DNA of 45,588 nucleotides from Furfurilactobacillus rossiae DSM 15814. Lineage in GTDB: Bacteria; Bacillota; Bacilli; Lactobacillales; Lactobacillaceae. Within the stretch, counting starts at the first letter, position 1. Every line of letters begins with the position of its first letter. The notes beneath the pieces were generated by a model, which was not told where the DNA came from, searched no databases, and saw only the letters and a list, made by a program, of their open reading frames with translations. Of the stretch, positions 15,737-24,444 are shown piece after piece. The position numbers were made by a program, and so were the translations under genes. Where the stretch lies: contig NZ_AUAW01000021.1 in assembly GCF_000428925.1 (NCBI RefSeq), forward strand, positions 1 to 45,588, read 5' to 3'.

Positions 15737-16108
15737 ATGGATAAAGTACTCGTTCTTATTGGCGGACTTGCATTGATAGCGTTTATCAGTTGGTGGTTCT
15801 TTGGCAAACATCAATCAGCTGCGGTCAACGCACAGGTAACAGAAAAGCAACAGCGAGCTCGAGTCAGTGTTGATGGTGGTTATACACCGTCAACGTTAGT
15901 ACTGAAAAAGGGTATTCCGGCGCAAGTTACATTTAATCGTAAAGATCCATCAAACTGTTTGGAACAAGTGGTGTTTGAAGATTTTGGGATTAATCAGTTT
16001 TTGCCACAGGGTCAAGATCAAATTATTGACATTGATACATCTAAAGCTGGTGAATTCAACTACGCGTGCGGCATGAACATGTTCCACGGCAAAGTGGTGG
16101 TTAAGTAA
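15737..16108 (+). CDS. Membrane-anchored cupredoxin (CupA-like copper chaperone)
   Basis: A 123-residue protein: one N-terminal membrane helix (residues 3-22), a short linker and a cupredoxin domain (about 40-123). Likely copper ligands are Cys74 (PSNCLEQ), Cys111, Met113, Met115 and His117 in CGMNMFHG. In pneumococcal CupA a similar domain binds Cu(I) at the membrane and passes it to CopA. AGAGGTG precedes the ATG at 15737. First gene of the cop operon, 82 bases before the ATPase. Confidence 0.88.
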   Translation: MDKVLVLIGGLALIAFISWWFFGKHQSAAVNAQVTEKQQRARVSVDGGYTPSTLVLKKGIPAQVTFNRKDPSNCLEQVVFEDFGINQFLPQGQDQIIDIDTSKAGEFNYACGMNMFHGKVVVK

Positions 16109-16189
16109 CGTACCTGATGCAAACATACTGTTCATTTGAAGATAAAATTACGGTTGAACAAAGGATTATTGAAGGGTGGTTGCACCAAG

Positions 16190-18124
16190 ATGAGTTATAA
16201 AAATCGCTTTGTATTTTCATTAGTGGTTTCACTGCCACTATTGGTTGAAATGTTTTTAGCGCCGTTTGGTTATCACATTCCTGGTGGTGATTGGGGCGAG
16301 TTTCTGTTGGCAACCGCTGTGATGCTGGTCTCTGCCGGACCGTTCGTTAAAAGCGCATGGGCAGCCTTTAAACATCATCACGCCAATATGGATACGCTTG
16401 TTGCTATTGGTACCTCGACAGCATATCTTTACAGCATTTATGCGATGTTGAATCACCAAGCTGTGTTCTACGAGAGCGCTGCATTAGTTGTGACACTGAT
16501 TCTGCTGGGACAAGTCTTTGAAGAGCGGATGAAACATTCAGCAAACGGCGCCGTTAAGAAGTTGCTGGACTTACAGGCTAAAGATGCCGAAGTGCTCCGT
16601 GACGGAAAAATGGTTATGCTCCCGTTGGATCAAGTTGTGATGGGTGACGTAATTCGTGTGAAACCTGGGCAAAAAGTTGCCGTTGACGGTGTAATCACAG
16701 AAGGCAAATCCACGCTCGACGAATCCATGGTCACGGGTGAAAGTATGCCCGTCGAAAAAGGTGTTGGTGATGCTGTCATCGGATCAACGATGAATAACAC
16801 TGGGACGTTTATGTTTAAAGTAAATAAGTTAGGCAAAGACACTTTGTTATCTCAAATTGTCGAAATGGTGAAGAAGGCGCAAACGTCTCACGCCCCGATC
16901 GAAAAAATGGTTGATAAGATTTCGAATATTTTTGTGCCGGCTGTTTTGATCACGTCAATTGTCACGTTCATGGTATGGTACGTTTTCTTTGGTGCCACGG
17001 TGGGACAGGCCCTAATCTTTATGGTTGCGGTGCTCATCATTGCGTGTCCGTGTGCGCTTGGGATTGCCACACCAACAGCTTTGATGGTTGGAACCGGACG
17101 TAGCGCTAAGCTAGGTATTCTGATCAAAAACGGTGAGGCTTTGGAAGCTGCCAACAAAGTGAAAACGGTAGTGTTTGATAAAACGGGTACCATCACAGTT
17201 GGTAAACCTAAAGTGACAGATGTCATTGGTGACGAACGGACGGTTCTGAGCGTGGCCGCAAGTTTGGAAAAATCATCAGAGCATCCATTAGCAAGCGCCA
17301 TTTTGGAACGTGCTAAGTCAAACGGTCTGTCGTTTGCTGAAGCGACTGACTTTCAAGCGATTGAAGGTAAAGGTGTTCAGGCAATGGTGGACGGCAAGTT
17401 GGCCTTTGTCGGCAACGATAAGTTACTCCAGGACCACAAGCTGGGAGCTCAACTGAGCAAGCAAATGACAGCGTTACAAACGGAAGCCAAGACCGTTGTG
17501 ATTGTTGGCTTGGATGACCAAGTTATTGGCTTGATCGCCATTCAGGACGCCCCAAAGCCGAGTTCCATGAGCGCCATTGCGCAACTAAAACAGCGGGGAT
17601 TGCGAACAGTGATGCTTACGGGTGATAACAAGCTGGTTGCTGAGGCAATTGCTAAGCAAGTCGGTATTGATGACGTAATTGCAGACGTGCTACCTGGTGA
17701 TAAGGCTGATCATGTGAAGGCCTTGCAGGCGAGTGGCCCCGTAGCGTTTGTCGGCGATGGTATTAATGATGCACCTGCGTTAACGACTGCAGATGTTGGG
17801 ATTGCGATGGGATCTGGCACTGACATCGCCATTGAATCCGGTGGCATTGTGCTGGTGAAAAACAACCTAGAAGACGTGGTTCAGGCACTGGCACTTAGCG
17901 AGAAAACGTTTAGCCGCATTAAGATGAATCTATTCTGGGCATTTATCTACAATGCGCTTGGTATTCCGATTGCCGCAGGTGTGTTTGCTACGTTGGGCCT
18001 AACCTTGAGCCCTGAGTTAGCTGGGCTTGGGATGGCGTTAAGTTCACTTTCGGTAGTCGCAAACTCATTGCTGTTGAACAAGGTTAAATTGACATCGAAT
18101 GCAAAGGAGCATGTCGCAGTATGA
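16190..18124 (+). CDS. copA: Copper-exporting P1B-type ATPase
   Basis: A 644-residue heavy-metal P-type ATPase. It has TGES (182-185, actuator), CPC (286-288, transmembrane metal site), DKTGT with phosphorylated Asp330, SEHPLA in the nucleotide-binding domain and GDGINDAP in the hinge. It pumps Cu(I) out of the cytosol. No N-terminal HMA/CxxC domain is present, so the preceding cupredoxin may supply copper handling. The start is the ATG at 16190, behind GAAGGGTGG; a TTG at 16136 is rejected. Its TGA overlaps the ATG of the next small gene. Confidence 0.95.
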   Translation: MSYKNRFVFSLVVSLPLLVEMFLAPFGYHIPGGDWGEFLLATAVMLVSAGPFVKSAWAAFKHHHANMDTLVAIGTSTAYLYSIYAMLNHQAVFYESAALVVTLILLGQVFEERMKHSANGAVKKLLDLQAKDAEVLRDGKMVMLPLDQVVMGDVIRVKPGQKVAVDGVITEGKSTLDESMVTGESMPVEKGVGDAVIGSTMNNTGTFMFKVNKLGKDTLLSQIVEMVKKAQTSHAPIEKMVDKISNIFVPAVLITSIVTFMVWYVFFGATVGQALIFMVAVLIIACPCALGIATPTALMVGTGRSAKLGILIKNGEALEAANKVKTVVFDKTGTITVGKPKVTDVIGDERTVLSVAASLEKSSEHPLASAILERAKSNGLSFAEATDFQAIEGKGVQAMVDGKLAFVGNDKLLQDHKLGAQLSKQMTALQTEAKTVVIVGLDDQVIGLIAIQDAPKPSSMSAIAQLKQRGLRTVMLTGDNKLVAEAIAKQVGIDDVIADVLPGDKADHVKALQASGPVAFVGDGINDAPALTTADVGIAMGSGTDIAIESGGIVLVKNNLEDVVQALALSEKTFSRIKMNLFWAFIYNALGIPIAAGVFATLGLTLSPELAGLGMALSSLSVVANSLLLNKVKLTSNAKEHVAV

Positions 18125-18225
18125 AATTAGCTGAGATTAAGACGAAAACAGTTGTGATTGTGGCTGGGCTCTATGCAATTGTGGCGCTATCTGTCGGATG
18201 CTTTTTAACCAGCATATTCGGGTAG
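18121..18225 (+). CDS. 34-residue single-helix membrane peptide in cop operon
   Basis: A short frame begins at the ATGA overlap with the copA stop and encodes MKLAEIKTKTVVIVAGLYAI and a further hydrophobic stretch ending in CFLTSIFG. It is basic at the N-terminus with a single transmembrane helix (about residues 10-32) and one Cys (26). A GCAAAGGAGC ribosome binding site lies inside the end of copA, about 9 bases upstream. Translational coupling and position before the operon terminator argue that it is real. It may be a small ATPase-associated subunit. I know of no named family. Confidence 0.7.
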   Translation: MKLAEIKTKTVVIVAGLYAIVALSVGCFLTSIFG

Positions 18226-18237
18226 AAAACTGAATGT

Positions 18238-18309
18238 AAAACAGACTAAAGATAGCTCACTTCAGAGATCATCAATTAGATTTCTGGTGAGCTATTTTTA
18301 GTCTGTTTT
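18238..18309. terminator. Terminator of cop operon
   Basis: A long nested stem: AAAACAGACTAAA pairs with TTTAGTCTGTTTT outside and TAGCTCAC with GTGAGCTA inside. It starts 13 bases after the small membrane peptide's stop. It also faces the convergent MFS gene. Confidence 0.88.
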
Positions 18310-18335
18310 GGACACTATTTGTGAATTAGGGATAG

Positions 18336-19514
18336 TTATTTGGCCACGGCACGGTGCCGCGCAATGGCCCGATTTAAAATAATTGTCGTCAGTAACGCCA
18401 AGCCTGAAAAGACGGCGCCGCCAAGGCCAAGTTGGGTTAAACCGCTCTGAGCGAGGACTAAGGAGGCCGTGGCCGATCCAACTGAGATGCCAATATTAAA
18501 GAAGATTGCGTTTAGCGAAGAGGCCAACAGGATTGCTTGTGGGTAGTCCGCTTCAGCAACGTCTAAAAAGTGAATTTGAATCGGAGAATTCACGACAGTA
18601 ACGATCAATGTCAAAATTAACAATAAGGTGAAACCCGTGACCTTTGTCGTCATAGCCATTGGAAATAGCAATAATAAAATGATATCTGCGACGTAAAAAC
18701 GTGGCATGATTTTCAAACCGCGGTGTTCCGCTACGAGTCCAGATAACCGATTACCAAAGATACTGACTAATCCTAAGATGAATAATAACCAATTAAGGGC
18801 TGTCGTGTTGAAGCCTAGTGTTGTGGTCAGCAGTGGACGAATATAGGTGTAGTAGGCGTAAAGGGCCGCGGCCGAAAATAAGATCAATAACGCCCCTAAG
18901 TAAATCCGTTTATCTGCCAGCAAGATGAGTTGGTCTTTGATGGTACTGGCCGTTTGTGGTAAGTTGCGGGGCAATAGTAAGACCATCACAATGATGGTAA
19001 TCAGGCTGAGAATTGAAATGAGATGAAACGCCATGTGCCAACTGGAGGCGGTACTGATAGCGACCCCGATTGGCACACCGATGACAGACGCAATGCTAAA
19101 ACCAGCGGCAATCCAAGAAATCAGCATTGCCCGCCGGTGCCGAGGAGCGATGTCGTTAGCAAATAAAATTACTAATGATTCAATCGCTCCTGCAACAGCC
19201 GCTGTTAACATCCGAGTGACTAAAAACCAGCCATAACTAGTGGCGAAACCACTCCAAGTATTTCCGATTAAGAAGACCAGCAACAATGCCATGAGCGTTT
19301 TATAACGGTTGAAGCGATTCGCTAAGATGGTAATAATAGGCGTACTGATGGCGTAAACAATGGCAAAGATGGTCACTAAATAGCCCGCAGTTGCCACGGT
19401 AACACGTAATGATTTGGCGATATCCGAGAGCACGCCGACCACCATAAATTCGTTACAACCTAACATGAATGTTACTAATACTAAGGCGCTTGCTTGCCAC
19501 CGATACTTTGTCAT
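18336..19514 (-). CDS. MFS efflux transporter (AraJ-like, DHA1 type)
   Basis: A 392-residue major facilitator with about 12 membrane helices. The N-terminus GCNEFMVVGVLSDIAKSL and the loop NRFNRYKT, with a PRHRRAM motif after helix 4, fit the AraJ/PbuE-type drug and metabolite exporters. A purine, sugar or drug exporter cannot be distinguished. A GGAG site lies upstream. It is convergent with the cop operon and shares its terminator region. Confidence 0.9.
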   Translation of the reverse strand: MTKYRWQASALVLVTFMLGCNEFMVVGVLSDIAKSLRVTVATAGYLVTIFAIVYAISTPIITILANRFNRYKTLMALLLVFLIGNTWSGFATSYGWFLVTRMLTAAVAGAIESLVILFANDIAPRHRRAMLISWIAAGFSIASVIGVPIGVAISTASSWHMAFHLISILSLITIIVMVLLLPRNLPQTASTIKDQLILLADKRIYLGALLILFSAAALYAYYTYIRPLLTTTLGFNTTALNWLLFILGLVSIFGNRLSGLVAEHRGLKIMPRFYVADIILLLLFPMAMTTKVTGFTLLLILTLIVTVVNSPIQIHFLDVAEADYPQAILLASSLNAIFFNIGISVGSATASLVLAQSGLTQLGLGGAVFSGLALLTTIILNRAIARHRAVAK

Positions 19515-19846
19515 TAAATCTACTCCAAACTGTTTTTATTGATCTTGCGGGTCGTCAAACTTTTATAGGTCGTTTTTAATCAACACGTGGGTTTTCTTTC
19601 CTCAAAAAGGCGGTTAGTTTGTTGAATACGGGGGATCTTGTCTTTAAAAATTGTTGAAATAAAGCATTCACACGCTTATATCCGTCTAACATCAACGATA
19701 CCATAAGGCTGCATTTGTGTCCGCAGTCATGGCGTTCGTTTGATTGGGTCGCCATGATGATGGCATTTGGGTATCGATTAATGCTCTTAAAATTTGTGAA
19801 ATATACAAGAAAGAGCCTCACATTTCGTGAAGACTCTTCCTTGTGT
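19515..19846. other. 332-bp gap without a supported gene
   Basis: A reverse-strand frame 19576-19755 could encode about 60 residues (ending FLKTRSPVFNKLTAFLRKEN). Its ATG has no ribosome binding site and I recognise no family. It may be a fragment of a lost gene. The only firm element is the terminator at 19811-19838. Confidence 0.4.
19811..19838 (-). terminator. Terminator of ydcF-like gene
   Basis: An imperfect stem (AAGAG-TTCAC with GTGAG-TCTTT) with a 5-nt loop, followed on the reverse strand by T-rich sequence. It lies just after the stop of the YdcF-family gene. Confidence 0.65.
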
Positions 19847-20659
19847 TTAGGATTTAAATGCTGAATTTGCCATTCTGGTCGGTACTTGCAATATTTGGTG
19901 AAGGTAGGCATCAACGTTTAAAATTGTTTCTGGCACAGACACGTGAGCAATAAACCCCTGTCCTTTTGGACCATAACCATTTGCATCATCATGAAGGCGA
20001 CTCACTTCACCAAGTAAGAGGGTGATGTAGTCTGAAAACTGCCACATGCCTAGAGGATGATTTGCAAACATCAGCTGGTGGTGTTCTACGACAACTTGAG
20101 CATCATAAGTGGCGAAGCTAACTATTTTTATCTGTGGGGCCTCTTTAACAAAACCCGCTGTCAGTCGTCGCTGAATTGTTGCGTCCTGCATAATGCCGAG
20201 TGTCTTGACATCGAGGCCGTGTTGTTTGAGCAGCGCTAGGGTATTAGTCACATTATTGCCACTGTTTGTGGATTTTGTTTCCAGTAAATCAATTTGGTCA
20301 CCAAACTTTTGTTGCAGATATTGTTGAAACATGTTTGCCTCAGTCGCATCTTTGGCGACAGCAACGCCATGATCGATCATTTGTTGACGCAATAGAGGTG
20401 TTGAGTGGCCGGCGCCACCTACGAGAAGATAGTGTTTGGCCACGTGTTCGCGTATTGCGTCGTGCATGACGTTTGCACCCTCAAGAATGCTACCGCCGAA
20501 CAAGGCCGGGGCATCTAGTTGTTTTATCCCAAATTGTTTTTGCAAAGTTGTGACTGTTAATCGATTGACGTCACGAGACCCAAGAAATGTACTGAGTTGA
20601 TTCAGGCTTTTAGCGACGCGGTTTAGTTCAGTTGTTGTTAGAGTTGATAGTTGAATCAA
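19847..20659 (-). CDS. YdcF/DUF218-family protein
   Basis: A 270-residue YdcF-like protein. The Rossmann-like core contains YLLVGGAGHSTP and the family signature ETKSTNSGNNVTNT, followed by KTLGIMQDATIQRRLTAGF. DUF218 proteins are SAM-binding or envelope-associated and of unknown reaction. No signal peptide is seen, so it is cytosolic. Translation probably starts at a TTG (20659) with AAGGTG 7 bases upstream; no ATG is better placed. Confidence 0.85.
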   Translation of the reverse strand: MIQLSTLTTTELNRVAKSLNQLSTFLGSRDVNRLTVTTLQKQFGIKQLDAPALFGGSILEGANVMHDAIREHVAKHYLLVGGAGHSTPLLRQQMIDHGVAVAKDATEANMFQQYLQQKFGDQIDLLETKSTNSGNNVTNTLALLKQHGLDVKTLGIMQDATIQRRLTAGFVKEAPQIKIVSFATYDAQVVVEHHQLMFANHPLGMWQFSDYITLLLGEVSRLHDDANGYGPKGQGFIAHVSVPETILNVDAYLHQILQVPTRMANSAFKS

Positions 20660-20942
20660 GAGGACACCTTCTTTAGTAATTACACATTAATTACACATAT
20701 TGTACAGTCAGAAACGCGTTTCAGGGCAAGACGCAGATAAAAAATTATGCGTTCACTTTCATAAGAGCAGTCCCACAATTATTTTTTTAGCACAAGTGAG
20801 CGGATATTTGTAACTGCTTAATCAGGAGCAATCCCCAAGCTAACTGAACACGCAGACTTGATTCAAAATTATGATTAGCTGAATAAACAAACATCGATGA
20901 CAGTGCTATTATCTTTTTAATAACCCAAAGGAGATAATGCGA
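20660..20942. other. 283-bp divergent promoter region
   Basis: Between the ydcF-like and choloylglycine hydrolase genes I see a perfect 12-bp palindrome GAAACGCGTTTC (20711-20722), a possible operator, and little else. No frame has a supported start. Confidence 0.4.
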
Positions 20943-21962
20943 ATGTGTTCATCAATGTTGATTAAATCAATGCAAGGTGGTTATTTTTGGGGTCGCACAA
21001 TGGATTTTGCGGCCAGCATGTTTCATGACCAGGAAGCTGGCGGCCACATCCCGTCACAAATTATTAGTATTCCAGCAAACATTACTGTCCCTGCCCAAAG
21101 TGGTGAGTGGGAGAGTCGTTACGCTACTGTGGGAGTTGGTACTGCCGGTAATACGATCTTGTACGATGGCATCAACGAGTGCGGCCTGACCGGCGACTTA
21201 CAGGTATTGATGGAATGCTCATACGCAGATGCGGGTTCGTTGCAATCCCGCGGCCTGAAGGGGATTCTTGGTGAAGAAGTCGTCACAAATGTGTTAACGA
21301 CTTGTAAAGACGTGAGTGACGTTCGTGAGTTTGCTAAAACACATGGTTTGATCAACAAGAAGTACGATGATGGCGGTGATGGGACGAGTATTCCTGCTCA
21401 CTACGCGTTTATTGATGAAACGGGTGCTGGTGTAGTGCTTGAACCCACTGATCACGGTGGTTTTAAAGTTTATAATTATATTGGGGCAATGACAAATAGT
21501 CCAGAATATGATTACCACACGACAAATCTCAGAAATTATATTTCTTTGGATAATCTGAACCGTTCACATGCAACGCAAGTAGGCGACACTGAAATTAAAC
21601 CGATTGAGGCCGGTACTGGTTACGGCATGTTTGGACTACCTGGTGATTTTACTTCGCCATCGCGATTCGTGCGGGCAATGTTTGTAAAAAATAATATTGA
21701 TGCATTTAACGATGATGAAGGCATTACTACTTTATATAATTGCTTTAAAACGGTGATGATTCCTAAGGGGCTGAGCCGAACCCCTGAAGCAACGGCGGTT
21801 ACTGATTACACGCAGTACTGGACGGGTTACGATCTGTCCAAACGGACCATGTATTTACAAGATTCGACATGTTTGACGATGACGGTTAAGCAGATTGATT
21901 CATCACTCAGCAAGATTACCTTTCAAGATATCAACTTGACGCCTGTTGTACATGAGATTTAG
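20943..21962 (+). CDS. Choloylglycine hydrolase family (bile-salt hydrolase / penicillin V acylase)
   Basis: A 339-residue Ntn hydrolase. Maturation or direct start at ATG-TGT exposes Cys2. Arg18 and Asp21 (WGRTMDF), Asn185 (AMTNSPEYDYH) and Arg241 (SPSRFVR) complete the catalytic set. Members cleave the amide of conjugated bile salts, penicillin V or acyl-homoserine lactones. The segment after Asn79 (ECGLTGDLQV) differs from the classical BSH NFPGY loop, so a penicillin acylase-like homologue (as Bsh2-4 of L. plantarum) is as likely as a true BSH. The start at 20943 is fixed by AAAGGAGA 8 bases upstream and by Cys2. Confidence 0.9.
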   Translation: MCSSMLIKSMQGGYFWGRTMDFAASMFHDQEAGGHIPSQIISIPANITVPAQSGEWESRYATVGVGTAGNTILYDGINECGLTGDLQVLMECSYADAGSLQSRGLKGILGEEVVTNVLTTCKDVSDVREFAKTHGLINKKYDDGGDGTSIPAHYAFIDETGAGVVLEPTDHGGFKVYNYIGAMTNSPEYDYHTTNLRNYISLDNLNRSHATQVGDTEIKPIEAGTGYGMFGLPGDFTSPSRFVRAMFVKNNIDAFNDDEGITTLYNCFKTVMIPKGLSRTPEATAVTDYTQYWTGYDLSKRTMYLQDSTCLTMTVKQIDSSLSKITFQDINLTPVVHEI

Positions 21963-21972
21963 ACGATAGTCG

Positions 21973-22128
21973 CTTACGGTTGTCAACATTGACACACTCG
22001 TCGTGGGACCGGTTCAAGCCCGAAGTTCACGGTCTTTCACCTTGCCGTAAAGCCTTGTGAAGAACGCAAGTCTTTACGACCATCCGTGTTGTAAATTCGA
22101 GAGAACCATTCGAATTTAAACCGACACA
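21973..22128 (+). ncRNA. Structured repeat element, copy 1
   Basis: A non-coding element starts 11 bases after the hydrolase stop and closely matches copy 2 at 26509. Hairpin A encloses GACCG/CGGTC and a GGTTCAAGCC loop. Hairpin B (22046-22078) is CGTAAAG-c-CTTG, a 9-nt loop, CAAG-t-CTTTACG. Hairpin C (22085-22128) has TAAATTCGA/TCGAATTTA. Base changes in copies 2 and 3 keep the pairing, so the structure is selected or was selected. I do not recognise an Rfam family. Confidence 0.65.
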
Positions 22129-22150
22129 GGATAAACAGTCGAACGATATT

Positions 22151-22213
22151 AAAAAGTAGATCACATCAATCACTCCTCCAAGTCATAGAGTGTGACAATG
22201 TGATCTACTTTTT
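22151..22213 (-). terminator. Terminator after LbH acetyltransferase
   Basis: A 16-bp perfect stem (22151-22166 with 22198-22213) of the form AAAAAGTAGATCACAT and its complement. It abuts the reverse-strand gene's stop and works in both directions. Confidence 0.85.
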
Positions 22214-22836
22214 TATTGCATGTCGGGCAAGTGTTGACTGTCCATGCGGCGATCTTTGAAATAATATTCGCGGTCGTGATCGTTGATTTCACGCATCACG
22301 CGACAAGGATTACCAACCGCGACAACGTTACTAGGAATATCTTTAGTAACGACACTGCCAGCTCCAATCACCGTATTATCACCAATGGTGACGCCCGGAA
22401 CAACAACCGCGCCAGCGCCGAACCAGCAATTTTCACCGATGTGGATCGGCATGTTGTATTGATAGCCCTTTGCTCGCAAAGATGGCAATATCGGATGACC
22501 AGCACTAGCAATCGTGACGTTCGGGCCAAACATTGTGTGGCTGCCGACGTAAATGTGTGTGTCGTCCACTAAGGTTAAATTAAAGTTGGCATATACGTGA
22601 TCGCCGAAGTGGACGTGATGACCACCAAAGTTTGCGTGAAATGGTGGTTCAATGTAACAGCCATCGCCTATCTCAGCCAGCATCTGTGTGAGCAGGGCAT
22701 TACGTTTATCCTGTTCGCTAGGGCGAGTCTGATTATAGTCATAAAGTAATTCCATGGCCTGTTGCTGCGTTGCCAGGATTTCTGGGTCATCAGGCAGGTA
22801 TAAGTCACCATTGTGCATTTCTTTAGGTTCAGTCAT
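22213..22836 (-). CDS. Sugar O-acetyltransferase (LbH, LacA/Maa-like)
   Basis: A 207-residue LbH acetyltransferase, the third in the window. The maltose-acetyltransferase N-terminal region (QQAMELLYDYNQTRPSEQDK) precedes the helix turns VGSHTMFGPNVTIASAGHP (likely catalytic His), GENCWFGAGAVVVPGVTIG and NVVAVGNPCRVMREI. It acetylates a sugar or related acceptor. AAAGGA precedes the ATG. It is divergent from the arsR-like/quinone reductase pair. Confidence 0.9.
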   Translation of the reverse strand: MTEPKEMHNGDLYLPDDPEILATQQQAMELLYDYNQTRPSEQDKRNALLTQMLAEIGDGCYIEPPFHANFGGHHVHFGDHVYANFNLTLVDDTHIYVGSHTMFGPNVTIASAGHPILPSLRAKGYQYNMPIHIGENCWFGAGAVVVPGVTIGDNTVIGAGSVVTKDIPSNVVAVGNPCRVMREINDHDREYYFKDRRMDSQHLPDMQ

Positions 22837-22996
22837 GATTGGGAATCCTTTCTGTTGTTTATTTATTCATAGTCTAACAGATTTTATTCGTCTCGATTTT
22901 CTTTCTCAATGTTGTCGCGAACATCAAAACGGGATACACTACGCTCATTCAATTGGTTCATTTGTTTAAACCATTCAACGGAAAACGGAGGTTAAT

Positions 22997-23344
22997 ATGG
23001 CAAATCAAATTTCAACAGCACATTTATCGATCGCCCGTCAAAATTTTGCTGAGTGCCAGACGATGTTTGTTGCGCTAGGGGATGAGTCCCGTCAGCAAAT
23101 TATCATGGCATTGATTGGCACAACCTGTGAGACAGGATTGAGGGTCGGTGAAATTACGAAAGCTGTTAACCTGTCGCGTCCCGCCGTTTCACATCACCTC
23201 AAGATATTGCGGGATGCTGGGCTGATTAATCAACGTAAAGATGGCACGATGAATTTTTATTCAGTTGATATTCGCTCAAATTTTTCTAAATTAACGAATT
23301 TAATCAAGATAATTGAAAAATTGCAGGAGGAAACACATGGCTAA
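22997..23344 (+). CDS. ArsR/SmtB-family transcriptional regulator
   Basis: A 115-residue ArsR-type winged-helix repressor. FVALGDESRQQIIMAL opens the fold and VNLSRPAVSHHLKILRDAGL is the recognition region. There is one Cys pair region (residue 19 NFAEC and TTCETG) but not the ArsR CxC or SmtB histidine set, so a non-metal or thiol signal is possible. It overlaps the oxidoreductase start by 8 bases and so forms an operon with it. GGAGG precedes the ATG. Confidence 0.9.
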   Translation: MANQISTAHLSIARQNFAECQTMFVALGDESRQQIIMALIGTTCETGLRVGEITKAVNLSRPAVSHHLKILRDAGLINQRKDGTMNFYSVDIRSNFSKLTNLIKIIEKLQEETHG

Positions 23345-24365
23345 GACGATGCAGGCAGTTTTGATTAATAAAAAAGGAGCAGCACCAGAACTAACGGAGG
23401 CGGCAATACCAACGATTGGTGTCCACGATTTATTGGTTAATGTTCGAGCTGCCAGTTACAATCCAGTAGATAATCGTGTGCGCAAGGGTAACGTCAGTAT
23501 TGTTATGAAGAAGAAAACGGTTTTTCCGTTTGTGATGGGTTATGATTTTGCGGGCACCGTTGTGCAGGTTGGCAGTGATGTGACGAAATTTAACGTGGGT
23601 GACGATGTATACGGTAGAACGCGAAATGATCGTCCTGGCTCGTTTGCTAACTTTATGGCGGTTGACGAGGCGGATGTGGCTGCCAAACCACAATCACTAT
23701 CAATGAGTGAAGCTGCTGCGCTACCATTGGTCGGGTTGACTGCTTACGAGGCATTACATGAGCGGATGAAGCTAACGTCAGGCCAAAAAATCTTGATTCT
23801 AGCTGGTGCTGGTGGTGTCGGCACAATTGCTATTCAAATGGCGAAACAGATGGACGCTTATGTGGCGACCACTGCCAGTAAGAAGGGTTACGATCTGGTC
23901 AAACGGCTTGGCGCGGATGAGATTATTGATTATCACACCACTGATTTTTCAGATGTGCTTCACGATTATGATGCCGTGTTGGACACGCAGGGTGGGGATG
24001 ACTTGATAAAGGCTCTTCAAATCGTCAAACCTGGTGGAACGGTTGTTTCCTTAGCAGGCTTGCCAGATGCTAAGTTTGCCAGTGAGCAACAATTGGGCTG
24101 GTTTAAAGCGCGTCTGTTTGGGCTAGTTGCACACAAAATCACCAAGTTGGCTGCACAAAAACGCGTGAACTATCATTTTCTTTTTATGGATGCTGACGGC
24201 GATCAGGTTACCAACTTGACTAAACTTGTTGAAGCGGGTGCTTTTAAATCAGTCATTGACCGTAAATTTAATTTCGATGACGCGATTGAGGCGATCGATT
24301 ACGCTATGTCGGGACATGCAAAGGGGAAAGTTATCATGGAAATGCCGGCAGTATCGCTGAATTAG
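23337..24365 (+). CDS. Zinc-independent quinone oxidoreductase (MDR family)
   Basis: A 342-residue medium-chain reductase of the quinone oxidoreductase group. The N-terminal GroES-like half (DLLVNVRAASYNPVDNRVR) lacks the zinc-binding cysteines. The NADPH-binding loop is GAGGVG (157-162). The C-terminus returns to the catalytic domain (DDAIEAIDYAMSGHAKGKVI). It reduces quinones or other activated alkenes. The ATG at 23337 follows GCAGGAGGAAACAC and overlaps the arsR-like stop, so the two are coupled. Confidence 0.92.
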   Translation: MAKTMQAVLINKKGAAPELTEAAIPTIGVHDLLVNVRAASYNPVDNRVRKGNVSIVMKKKTVFPFVMGYDFAGTVVQVGSDVTKFNVGDDVYGRTRNDRPGSFANFMAVDEADVAAKPQSLSMSEAAALPLVGLTAYEALHERMKLTSGQKILILAGAGGVGTIAIQMAKQMDAYVATTASKKGYDLVKRLGADEIIDYHTTDFSDVLHDYDAVLDTQGGDDLIKALQIVKPGGTVVSLAGLPDAKFASEQQLGWFKARLFGLVAHKITKLAAQKRVNYHFLFMDADGDQVTNLTKLVEAGAFKSVIDRKFNFDDAIEAIDYAMSGHAKGKVIMEMPAVSLN

Positions 24366-24380
24366 CTGTCTTGCCGAATA

Positions 24381-24444
24381 AAAAACCACAGCAACAAAGT
24401 TTGTCATCGGGGTTATTGACGCAGACTTGGTCACTGTGGTTTTT
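24381..24444. terminator. Bidirectional terminator between convergent genes
   Basis: AAAAACCACAG/CTGTGGTTTTT stem with a long loop. It lies between the quinone reductase and the convergent MerR gene and reaches the stop codon of the latter. Confidence 0.75.

Noticed and set aside
16136-16189. Upstream TTG start of copA
   Set aside because: The added residues lack a metal-binding motif, there is no site before the TTG, and GAAGGGTGG serves the ATG at 16190.
19576-19755. Possible 60-residue reverse-strand gene
   Set aside because: No ribosome binding site, no recognised family and no promoter; not strong enough to call a gene.
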